From contig OZ017797.1 in the NCBI GenBank assembly GCA_963969395.1, positions 12,152,001-12,216,000 of the forward strand: a stretch of 64,000 bases of DNA. The letters run 5' to 3'. Below, one piece after another: positions 11,638 through 21,029 of this stretch (the first letter of the stretch is position 1; the number at the start of each line of letters is the position of its first letter). The notes below the pieces were generated by a model. That model made no database searches and was not told the DNA's origin. It was given only the letters and a program-made list of their open reading frames with translations. The DNA comes from Pseudoscleropodium purum (lineage: Eukaryota; Streptophyta; Bryopsida; Hypnales; Brachytheciaceae). Both the position numbers and the translations under genes were made by a program.

Positions 11638-14600
11638 TCAGAATAGATTAAAGCAATACATAGATAGATCACCAATAAACGCAGTCAAGATATATCTTAT
11701 ATCAAGAAATTTCAGCTTTGCCATCAAATGCAAAGCTGAATTTTTCTTGATGAGTGGCAATCCTGCTTCTCCCAGAGCACCATTAAGATTTGCCACCACT
11801 GCTACAATGACTGGCAACGTTTTCTGCATCAAGGCCCAAACAGAAGGTTGTTACATAAAGCTTAAAATTCAAACTCTTTACGAAAAGTTTGAGAAAAAAA
11901 CCCTCTGCTGAGTGAACATAAAAAGCGGTACCTGGCTGGCCACAAGAATCACTGCTCTTGATGCAGCAACTTGGTTACCACCCTTGCTACCCCAGTCCGC
12001 AGGCAAGAACCACATCACCCCAGTATTTCATAAAATATAAACTGCATGTACGACTCTGCAAGATCCCACATCGGATTTCAAGAGATAAATAAAGCAACAG
12101 AATCACAGAAGTATCACCAGCACTCCATAATGTTCTTCAGAGGGACTCTCTGCTGCATCCGAAATCTGAATCCATCACTTTAGTTCTTTCAAATGTCTAA
12201 AGTATCTAAAGTGTGCATGCGGACTTGCTACCTTTAGTAACAAAGGAAGAGCCGATAGAAGTTGTAGGGGAAATAGAACGATGCTTAATAATATTCAAGT
12301 TCAGAAAACCTATTAAATTGAGTACCATAATCATGTCGAAATGCGGTGTTGATTCTGATTCTCAAAACACAGGTTGCAGGCTTACAATGGCTAAAAAATA
12401 ATATGTCAATTGAGTTTCAGTTGAAAAATAATCTGAAGAACCACGGTGTAGATGTCAACCATTAGGTGTGAAGCTCATGATTGATGGAATTGGAAATCCT
12501 AGAAGGCAAATTAAATAAGCACGTGCGATAAGAATACCTACATGCCACAAGAGATAGCAGCCAGTAAGTGAATTGGGTTAACCTGCAGTAACATGTATCT
12601 CTCGCACGATTTGATTGCATCCACGGTACCTGCAATCGACAAGAACACTTCAAATAATTTCAAGTAGGTTCAATTCACAACAGAGTGCAGTCTCCACACT
12701 GCATGCTTGAAACAAAATCATAAGATAATACTAAAACGTATATTCTCTCCATGCCTCCAAATATTGTACCAGTGACAGTCAAGCGTGCGAAGGCATGATT
12801 ATAATGACAATGCACTAATTACAATTACAGGCATTCACATTTTTTTTTCGAGGAACATGTCCCCTAAGGCCCTAATTGATAGTCATCAATATCGAGTGAT
12901 TCTGTTATTGTGTACCCTCGAAATTGTTCAAAAGAAAATAGAGGCAAAGCCTTTCCTGTTTTCTCTGGCTTTGTATTTTTGCCAACTTAGAGAGAAAGCC
13001 CTTCAACTATCTACACCTAGCATAACAGTGAATGCATCCTGTGCTCCTTCCAATTTCACCCTTGACGTTTTTCCACACTTATTACACATCTATTGAACAT
13101 CAACCTCAATCATCTTACTCTTCCCATCTTGCTGCATTCTTGTTAATACAAGCACATTCCATATAGGTCTAAACTAACAGATGTACCACTTCAGAATTGA
13201 AGTTCTTACCTTTCCTAGAAGAAGTGGTACAAGTAACGTCTCCACCAAGGCTTTTAAAAGAGGGCCTGCTGGAAGCTTAATGCCGACATTCCGACCAACC
13301 AATGAAGAGAGCCTAAATGGCAACTGCATCCAGTAAGACTTCATTATTTATTAGATAAAGCAAAGAAACAAAGGGCTCCAACTGTAATTACACCAAAGGT
13401 CTGTCAACACTGCACAATTTGACAGGTGTAATAACAAGACTACCAGAACTTACAAGCTAGTCTTGAACCGCAAGAAACATCAAAAGTACACAGTACAATT
13501 AGCATAAGTTGCTTACAGTGAAAATTCCCACGAGATTTGTCGACACAGTTAGAGCTAAAGCCAATGCAGTGTTTGCTCCCGCAAGCTGTCACTCATGCAC
13601 ACGTCGTTTCAATGACAATGGTTTCTGAAAGTCCCCCCCGTCATTGCCAGTCAAATATTCTGTCAGGATGTTCAAAGGAAGTACATCATACCTGAGACAG
13701 AGATACACCGCTAGAGAGTGTTGTAAGTACACAACAGAAAATTGCAAGCCCTGCACAGTCCGTGTCAAGCCGGGCTCCAAAATGCCCCAAAAGCATTCGA
13801 ACACAGAATAGCCTTCTCACACCTGGACGTCATTTCATGTCTACAGTAACAAGGTGGTTCCAAAGATGTGTAAACCGCTTCCACTAACGCCAAGCATCAA
13901 CATGACAGGACTGAAGAGATCTAGTTGTAAGAAAATAAGTACCTGCGACAAGCTCTTTAGGAGTCAGCTGGAAGTGTAAGATTGGAATAGCAGCCAAGGG
14001 AGTGATGAAGAAAATTGAAACCTGCAACAGCATCATAAGCTGCGACACAACACGCAATGTGATGTGCTGCGATAGAGTTGATCAAGTATCTAGACACTTC
14101 AAATCATTCGAAGAGGTACGAGAGTCTTGTTTAGCATGAATGTCATTTTTTGGTGACGAACTAATCAATCTGATCAAGCGCAAATAGCATGCCCAAATCT
14201 CGTCAATGCACCAACTCCTTAGACCACTAGAAACCTTGAAAACCAGTTTTTAGGGGTAGTAGAAATTAGGGGTATTGACTGAATGAATCATACAGTGAAG
14301 TTCAATGTCTGGGCACCAGATCCAGAAAGCTGAGAATACGGAAAACGGACACTGCCTAAAGTGGTAAGCCATGGTTTACCATGCCAAACAACAGAGCAGG
14401 CCACGCACTCGCTGCCTGCAGCATATCTCCAGTTTTCAAACTCAAACCTGATTGCACAATGCAAGCGAGAAATATCAGTAAAAGAAAACAGTTGATCTCA
14501 AATGCACCATTCTGAAGAATTTATTTGTGATCGTACAAATTGGTGGTCAGCATGTTAGGCAGGTTAGTGATAGAGGAACCCATTGGTGTTGGGTGTGCGC

Positions 14601-15534
14601 CGGTCTTAGCAAGCATACCAGAGATGAAGAATATTCCAGAAGTGCTTAATCTTGAAAGGCCCCATTGCTGCGCGATTTGACCAAGCCGTGGGTAAATCAA
14701 TCCCGCTGAAACTCCCGCAACTAAGTAAGGCTGTCGCAGCAACACCACTCTCTGTTATGCATTGGAAGTCATGTAGGAAGACACCCCATGACAAGTACCA
14801 CTGATACTTTCAACCCTTTTAAAGACCATGGACTCACCTGTTCATAATGAACATTTCGATTTATCATACTGCCGGGAATAAAATTCAAATGGGGACAAAA
14901 TTCATATAATTCCTAGACTTAGTCAACAACATTGCATGTATTGGTTCAGAAAACTATTTTTTTGACAAATGAGTACCTCCATGCGAAACTCTTCAAATTG
15001 CTAAAAAAATACGAAACCAAAAAAGGGGTTGTTTGGTCTTTTGAAGGGTTAAAACACAAAGCTCATGCTAATCGCAGGATCTCACCCAGAGGCACGAAGT
15101 TTGCAGTAGCAAAGTCCCGAATCCATTTCACGGCCGCAGTCACCCTATCCTCCAATTGCGCATCGTCGTCAGGACTAGCTGATGTCTCCCCTGCAAATAA
15201 TTGTAAAAAACAAAAATCTTCATGGCTATCTCCACATGGATTCGCGAAATACAGAAAAAATTAAGTCACGACACAGGGAGAGCAGAATCTGCAATTTCCG
15301 TTTTTCCTTAGCAATAGAGGACGCTGAAGACATTGAACGGAAGCCATAGCCAACTAAGTTACAACCTCCAAATGGGTTTGCGGTCTTGCTTGTCCATGGA
15401 CTTCACGAATGGCGGCTGGACTTGTAGCGCTTCTTTACTTTTTAACGTTAATAAAAACAGGAGATCATGAATGCTTCACCTGCAATCAAAACCAGAGTGG
15501 ACAGAACGACGGCGTTGCTTGAAATCGCAGACAT
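11638..15534 (-). CDS. BASS4-like sodium/metabolite cotransporter (multi-exon, one segment unresolved)
   Basis: Bile acid:Na+ symporter family member, closest in my reading to plant BASS4, whose members are predicted plastid-envelope carriers. Minus-strand exons: 15534-15480, 15190-15086, 14720-14619, 14447-14380, 14021-13943, 13750-13692, 13585-13517, 13323-13210, about 12629-12542, 12283-12232, 12165-12118, 11982-11932, 11823-11638. Recognisable pieces in order: WIRDFATANFVPL, RLSTSGIFFISG, LSLKTGDM, TTLSSGVSLSQ, ANTALALALTVSTNLVG, TLLVPLLLGK, ASRAVILVASQ, KTLPVIVAVVANLNGALGE. Phases match except between 13210 and 12629: a segment of 3n+1 bases is missing there, where the family has a loop plus a transmembrane helix. 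I could not find that exon. The N-terminus from ATG 15534 is short for a plastid protein. An open serine-rich frame upstream of that ATG suggests an unseen first exon. The C-terminus after GEAGLPLI departs from the family, at a hairpin (11702-11750). The gene may be intact but poorly modelled, or decaying. Confidence 0.8.
11702..11750. repeat. Hairpin inside terminal BASS-like exon
   Basis: The plus-strand arm TCAAGAAATTTCAGCTTTGC (11702-11721) is answered by GCAAAGCTGAA followed by TTTTTCTTGA (11730-11750), an almost perfect 20-bp stem with an 8-bp loop. It lies in the last BASS-like exon, exactly where the protein stops resembling the family. No target-site duplication is visible at its ends. 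Confidence 0.85.
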
Positions 15535-15689
15535 GATTGCAAACAAATTGCTCGAGGAGATCGGAGAGGAAAATTTTGAACCATCGATTAGTCCGCTGTG
15601 AAGGAAGCAGATCCTTTAGTATGGCACAATTGCATTTGCACACTTCTAGCCATGCATGAGTAACGTGTCACCTATGATTATTCGATTTC

Positions 15690-15860
15690 ATGGTCTTTTG
15701 CGAGTGCGAAGCCGCTTTCAAAAGTGCCAATGATGTCACAGTTTGCCATGGAGACACGCTTTTGCTATGCACCACAACGTACCACAAGCATCTCCAAGAA
15801 AAAGCTGGCGAAGGTGTCCCTGCCTTCGATAGTACGCCACAGCTGGCCATGCGTCGGTAG
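15690..15860 (+). other. GC-elevated short open frame, coding status unclear
   Basis: ATG at 15690 to TAG at 15858-15860 gives 56 residues beginning MVFCECEAAF and containing VCHGDTLLLCTTTYHKHLQ. The opposite strand is also open over much of the interval (ATG near 15884 reading MAHLDKVMLPTHG, with a GTACGT donor-like site). The base composition is richer in G+C than the flanks and close to that of the neighbouring GNAT gene. It could be a small gene, an exon of something on either strand, or part of the same foreign insert. I do not recognise it. Confidence 0.2.
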
Positions 15861-16049
15861 CATGACCTTGTCAAGATGCGCCATAGATTTACAAAGAACA
15901 AATTAAACTACGAGGACAGATACTGAATGACGCATGAGTTGTGTAATAATCCAAGAATGCAAGGTTTTGCAAAGAATTATGCAATTTTATATTATTGCTT
16001 GCGATGTAAACAATGCGATATGGAAGCCAGAAGATCAATATAACGCAAG

Positions 16050-16514
16050 CTAGCTCTGGGCAACACAATCGAGCTTGGAATGCGCTTGAGGAAAGACGTG
16101 CCGCATCTGAACATGCGGGATGCCAGAATCTAAATACTCCTCCCCCTCGCGGACAAAGCCATGACGGCCATAAAACTTTTCAGCGCGAATTTGTGCACCG
16201 AGCACCACGTCGCTATGGCCGCGAGCTTGCGCCTCGTGCATCAGCTTAAGCAGGATCGCACCTCCAACGCCACTGCCGCGACCATGAACTCGCACAGCCA
16301 CGCGACCGATGCGGCCATCGGGCAGTAACCTCGCTGTGCCCACCACGTCACCTTTCGCGTCATAGGCCACGGCGTGCAAAGAGACGTCGTCCATGTCATC
16401 CCATTCCTCTTCCACTGGGATCTGTTGCTCCTGAATAAAAACCTCCTCGCGCACTAGGTACGCGGCTGCTTTCAGTGTGGCCCAGTCCTCCACAACAACG
16501 CGGTGGGCTTCCAT
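16050..16514 (-). CDS. GNAT-family N-acetyltransferase, intronless, bacterial-looking
   Basis: A single 154-residue open frame from ATG 16514 to the stop at 16050, covering a full GNAT domain and the usual length of small bacterial GNAT proteins. Visible features: VREEVFIQEQQIP at residues 21-33, GTARLLPDG at 59-67, the acetyl-CoA loop RGSGVG at 79-84 (pattern R-x-x-G-x-G), GAQIRAEKFYGRHGFV around 106-121, and a closing GIPHVQMR. Such proteins transfer acetyl groups from acetyl-CoA to small-molecule or protein amines; the substrate here is unknown. The order and wording match the GNATs common in beta-proteobacteria. The frame is GC-rich: bases 16201-16260 contain 37 G or C out of 60, against AT-rich flanks. 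There is no intron, unlike its gene neighbours. Horizontal transfer from a bacterium is my inference; contamination is less likely because it sits inside contiguous plant-like DNA. Confidence 0.85.
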   Translation of the reverse strand: MEAHRVVVEDWATLKAAAYLVREEVFIQEQQIPVEEEWDDMDDVSLHAVAYDAKGDVVGTARLLPDGRIGRVAVRVHGRGSGVGGAILLKLMHEAQARGHSDVVLGAQIRAEKFYGRHGFVREGEEYLDSGIPHVQMRHVFPQAHSKLDCVAQS

Positions 16515-17250
16515 TGGGATGCAAATTCTGGGTCACAGGCTTCACAGGGTTAGCGTTTAAGAACAGGGGATATGGCGGTCCGCTCAGCTTCTCCCTTGAG
16601 TCTTGACTCCGGCGCTTGTACGGCACCTCCTCACCCTGCAACAATGACAAGATTGCCTTTGCCAGGAAGCTCTACCGCACCATCGCCGTCACCAATTGCC
16701 GGTAGTCGATGGTTTCAACGCACGAATGCCCTGCTCAGTGAGGGTGACGATTCTTCTTGCTCGGAAAACAACTACCTGCCCACGCGAGGTGCGTCGTTAC
16801 TTTCGGTTGGGGCCCAGATAGCATCAAAGGTGAAATTTGCGCGAACAGTGTACTCTTCAGACGACGTTGAAAACCCTAAACTTCTGTGACGGTTATTTCA
16901 TATTCCCCTCCGATCAAGCATACTTTCCAGGACAGTTTTGGTCCTTGTTCTAGGAATTTCTTGCAATTGCAAGCCCCGAGCGACACCTGCATGTTCAGAC
17001 GTAGAAATCTCAGCTGTTCAGCAGGATGCAGCGTTGTCACCTCGATTCCATTTGCTTTCAAATTTGGTCTGCTTGCTTTTCCTACAGCAAATTCCTGATG
17101 ACTTTGCAAACAGTCCTGCCAACTCCAGGTTTCGTCATCTGTCATTTCATTTGACAGACGTCGGAAAGGGCGGAAACCTAAAGTGATTCCGTCGCACTTC
17201 CCCCTTCAGGATTCGAGGTTTTGGTTGTGTTGACGATTGGCGGTGCAGTC
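16515..17250. other. GC-elevated flank upstream of GNAT, no gene assigned
   Basis: This stretch is less AT-rich than the spacer that begins near 17280 and is open in several frames on both strands. One plus-strand frame with an ATG at 16572 runs to 16889 (105 codons, rich in Ser, Ala and Pro), and minus-strand frames also exist. None resembles a known family, and the overlapping open frames are what GC-rich DNA gives by chance. It may be the GNAT promoter and 5' UTR or the edge of a transferred segment. Confidence 0.35.
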
Positions 17251-18039
17251 TCCTGGTATTTTCTCTGATTGTCAGACGACGGCGCTGAGAATTAACCTCA
17301 AAATGCCCACGGCTTGTTTTGAGCTTCTTGGGATTTGCTCCAAGTTCAACAAAATGACAACATTTTGATAAATTGTATCAATTTTTTTTTAATTGTAACC
17401 GTACAAATTTAAACTAGGCATGCTAGAGATCTCATTGGAAAAGAAAACACAACAATATCACTTGTAGAATGAAAGATTATAATGTTTAATCATGAGGGCA
17501 TTAAAACTGCAAAAGTAATGTGAAGTCTTTAAATCCTCTTTTCACAAGTCAAATCTAAAAAGTTGGTGACCAAAAAAATATGAGGTTAAAGGGCTTAACA
17601 TGTCTAACCTCAATCAATTTATGGCTTCTTAAAATCTATTTTACAATTTTTTTTTAATGAATTTTAAATGTGATTTTTTTTCCAAAATCTACACTAAAAA
17701 GGATATTTAGTGTTAACAATACTATTTATGAAGCATGACACTAAATATCATTAAGCCTACTAAAGTAAGTAACATTAAATCTAATTTCTAACACTAAAAG
17801 TATTTTATGGTAAATTTAAAATATGAAGAGGTTTACATTTAGTATTAGAACACATTAAAAAAATGAACTTGCAAAGGAAAAGATTGAAGACAAGTAAAAT
17901 GATGGAAGGAGTAGAAAATGTGGAAAACATTTGTAATGAAAGAAGTCTTTGAACGTCAAATAAAGAAAAACAAATTAATATTTAGATATAATAAAAAAAA
18001 TACAAATTTCATACTTGAGGTGGAACTTATTGACCTTGG

Positions 18040-19530
18040 AAATATGGTTGCTGCTTGGCTATAATTTCCTACAAGTGTGGAAAGAGTTCATTGATACTCT
18101 AAGTGCCATCAATATCCAAAGCCATATCTGATCTAATCATAGCTTTTCTAGCATATGACATATTATGACAATCTACCTCTCTATTCACATCTTCAACGCT
18201 ATCCGTAGCCTGTTGTAGGAAAAAAAAATTCTCGGGTTTGTGAGTTTTCTTGACTACTGTCCATTAGCTCGAGCAATATTTTGCCAAGCATTAGTTGCAA
18301 TGAGCTCAGCCTTCTTTGCTTCCCATCGCTTGGTTCAAGCGTCCTTGACCTTTGAAATGATAAATGTGTCCGCTAGTTGACACAAATGTATAGAACACGG
18401 TGGTAAATACCTATGGTTGGCTTGTTTTGCTTCCAAAACAACTGTTAACGCTGGGGTGATGTTATGGCCGGTACAATTGTCACTCCAAATGATTTTTGTG
18501 TGGCCATGAACATCGGCTTGGAAGGCTCAAGGTTCAACAAAGTATTTAGCAGAAAGGGCTCGATCCATCCAACCCTTAGGCATGGTCCTATAGCATACCT
18601 CTGGAATATTGTCTTCCAAGCCCGAATAGCGTAATTGCTGTTGGAATTGGTAAAAATGAGCATGGAGGCTTCAATCATTGATCAAAGCCCTTTGGAGATT
18701 CTAATGACCATGGTCATAGAGTCTCCACTGAAAACCACTTTGGTGTACTTAACACTTGTGTCCCTCTTAAATCCCAATGTTCAACCATTGTCAAAATTCA
18801 CAACAAAATGAGTTTCATCAACGTTCTCCATAAGATTTTCATCTAAAACACTAATTTCAAATCCCCTATGTAGCACACCTAGATGGTAAGCTGTTGCCAT
18901 TTTGATTTGCAGTTCCTTATCAGGACTACAAGTCAAGCATCCTCGTTGTGACAACAATACAATGTTGTGCACATGCATAAATTGTTGAACCCAACTTGGA
19001 GTCAACTTTGACATGAATAGAACATTGTCCTTGGGATCACGAGATTGGGATGTATATGGAGAGGTAGGATCTAGCAAGATAGACAAAGCCAACTCAATGA
19101 GGAATTTGGATGAGAATTCCACTCTAACTTTTCTAAATTGGTCAAATGCACCAAGAAGTTTAGGGTAGATCCAAAGCACCCATTCAAATTGTTTGGCACC
19201 ACGACTAGGACGTGCTTTTGTGTGGAGTTGTTTAAGCCCTCCCATCCAGCTCCTAGTGCATGAAATTAGTGGAGATGGGATATTAGCTTCTCCCTCATTG
19301 CAAAATTGTTGACGTTGAGCTCACCAATGAAAAGCTCGGACAAGGTTGGAACTCCTTTGAGCACGAAAATGCTTTGGAAAGGCATTAATCGTGCGGACGT
19401 AGAGCCCATCGATGCCATGCACGATTTCATCTTGAACCATCCAAGTGATGATACACTTGCGGACAACGATGGTAGAAATTTGTTGCAAGCCATGAGGTGT
19501 GGAATGTGTTGGCAAAAAGGTAGCCATGAC
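18040..19530 (-). pseudogene. DDE transposase relic (frameshifts and stops)
   Basis: Read on the minus strand, fragments follow in order: a helix-turn-helix-like N-terminal part, a long open piece at 19245-18781 ending VDETHFVVNFDNG, then TLGFKRDTSVKYTKVVFSGDSM in frame after a stop, a piece at 18678-18445 (GWIEPFLLNTLL) and, in another frame, SDNCTGHNITPAL, RYLPPCSIHLCQLADTF, KVKDA-stop-TKRWEAKK. The Asp of DETHF and the Asp of DNCTGHN fit the DDE catalytic pattern; the third acidic residue is not certain. At least three in-frame stops and one or more frameshifts make it inactive. The closest sequences I recall are oomycete and plant DDE superfamily endonucleases, but that is from memory and needs a search. 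Confidence 0.7.
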
Positions 19531-19536
19531 AAATTC

Positions 19537-19640
19537 TTGAATTGCCAAAGATAAGGTTTTGAATTGCCAAAGATAAGGTTTTGAATTGCCAAAAACAAAT
19601 TTCTAATTTGCCAAAGAGAAGTTTGTGAATTGCCAAAGGG
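19537..19640. repeat. 22-bp tandem repeat array
   Basis: TTGAATTGCCAAAGATAAGG-TT repeats about five times. The first two or three units are nearly identical; later units degenerate to TTTGCCAAAGAGAAG and GAATTGCCAAAGGGAAG. It lies within the DNA transposon, upstream of the transposase relic. Confidence 0.85.
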
Positions 19641-19679
19641 AAGGGAGTAAAAAAACAAAATGCCACTAGACTACAACAG

Positions 19680-20036
19680 CTGAATCTATGTGAACTAAGG
19701 TGGGGAGTAGGTGGAGGTAGACAGGTGCCAAGCGTAGAGAAGGGTGTGGGAGCTGAGGCAGAGAAGAAGCGCAGGCGGGAGGTAGGATTGGGTGCAAGTT
19801 GAGGCGGGAAGTGGGAGAATTCAAATGAGGCGAAAGGTGGGAAGGCGAAGTATACCCCCATTCAAAAAACAAATCTTGTCACTCATAGATTGGGGAGGAG
19901 AGGAAAGGAGAGAAGAGAAGAGGAGGAAGAAGAGAGCTCGAATGCACAATGTGTGTTTGGGGAACAAAGACGAAATGCAAAGTAAGGCCAAGAAAGGAAA
20001 TGACAAAAGGGAAGAGAAAGTGGAGGCGGCGCATTG
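19680..20036. other. Purine-rich tract near transposon right end
   Basis: The plus strand is strongly enriched in G and A, with runs such as GGAGGAGAGGAAAGGAGAGA and GAAGAGGAGGAAGAAGAGAG around 19895-19935. No recognisable protein is encoded. It sits between the transposase relic and the right inverted end, so it may be the 5' region of the transposase gene. Confidence 0.5.
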
Positions 20037-20200
20037 AAGTTTAACATAACACTAATTCCTCTAAAGTTGAGATTTAGTGTTATGGCTAGTAGGGTGGTCA
20101 ATACACTAAACGTAATCAAACACTAAATATCATTTTTAGTGTAGTGTATTTGAGGCTCATTTCCAAAAGCTTTCAACACTATGGGAAATCAAGATTGCAA

Positions 20201-20395
20201 TGGATACCTTTGTACAAAATCTTGAATAGAAAAATCACTATCATATATTCTCAAGATCCAATTTTTTATACTTAAACTAGACTTCAAGAAGAACTTTTCA
20301 AAAATATAAACTACTAAAAATAGTAATTTGGTTAGGTTTTATTTTAGCCTCAAAGTTTTGCAAACACTGGATTTTGATGTGTCGGGTAGTTAAAA
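20201..20395. repeat. Dispersed AT-rich repeat, copy 2
   Basis: Colinear with window bases 1-200 in the same orientation, with scattered substitutions (see copy 1). It begins about 60 bp beyond the right end of the DNA transposon. The class is unknown. Confidence 0.7.
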
Positions 20396-20686
20396 GTTAA
20401 GATCCCGAATTGTGCCACCAAGAACTTTGCAAACAACATATTTGCACAACTGACAAAACTCCATACAAGGTGTGATGGTCATTGACTAGATGAATAACCC
20501 ATCTAAGCTTAATTGCAGATTTGAATTGTACCAAGTGTTGCATATGTTAGAATAATGAGCTCATAGAGCTTTGAAACTTAACCAGTTAATTAAGTAACTT
20601 GGATTAATCCTTAAAGGACCTTAAGGCCACTAGGTGGCTTTGACAACATTGTTTTTTACACTGTCGATCCTTTAGAGGTTAAGAAA

Positions 20687-20690
<4 letters not shown>

Positions 20691-20721
<31 letters not shown>
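20691..20721. repeat. (AT)n microsatellite
   Basis: About 15 consecutive AT dinucleotides lying 3' of the copia pol relic. Confidence 0.95.
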
Positions 20722-20724
<3 letters not shown>

Positions 20725-21029
20725 TGATCATAAAAAGGATCTACAGTAACAAATGAGTTTCAACTAGGATTTCAGCTAGAGTTTCGAAGGAGAGATTCAT
20801 TTCTAGTAGTAGTCAAGATGAATTGATTGAGGCATATTGGAAAGATGCTTGTAAGAATCCTAACCAATGGTGGAATAATCTTTTCTCAAAGAGAAACCCT
20901 AGAGTACCAACTTTTAAACACAAAGTAATAAAGAAAGTTCTATAGATTGACAATTGGTTCACTCCTGATTGGATGAAGACTAGGTTCTAACAATTCAGTT
21001 GTAGTGATCTGATTCCAATTCAATCTCTA

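Larger units (their letters stand above)
17692..20141. mobile_element. Decayed DNA transposon with ~21-bp inverted ends and DDE transposase relic
   Basis: The left end reads CACTAAAAAGGATATTTAGTG from 17692, and the right end at 20121-20141 is its inverted match (CACTAAATATCATTTTTAGTG). Further ACACTAAAT strings lie just inside both ends. The match extends two bases outward as TA on both sides, so a TA target duplication is possible; the alternative 3-bp duplication of CACTA elements fails (CTA versus TAG). Inside lies a minus-strand relic with DETHFVVNFDNG and DNCTGHN, which fit the first and second acidic positions of a DDE_1-type transposase, the group that includes pogo/Tigger elements. 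Superfamily assignment is an inference. Confidence 0.7.

Noticed and set aside
17692..20141. Canonical CACTA element call
   Set aside because: Ends begin CACTA, but the 3-bp flanks differ (CTA and TAG) and the relic transposase carries a DDE_1-type signature.
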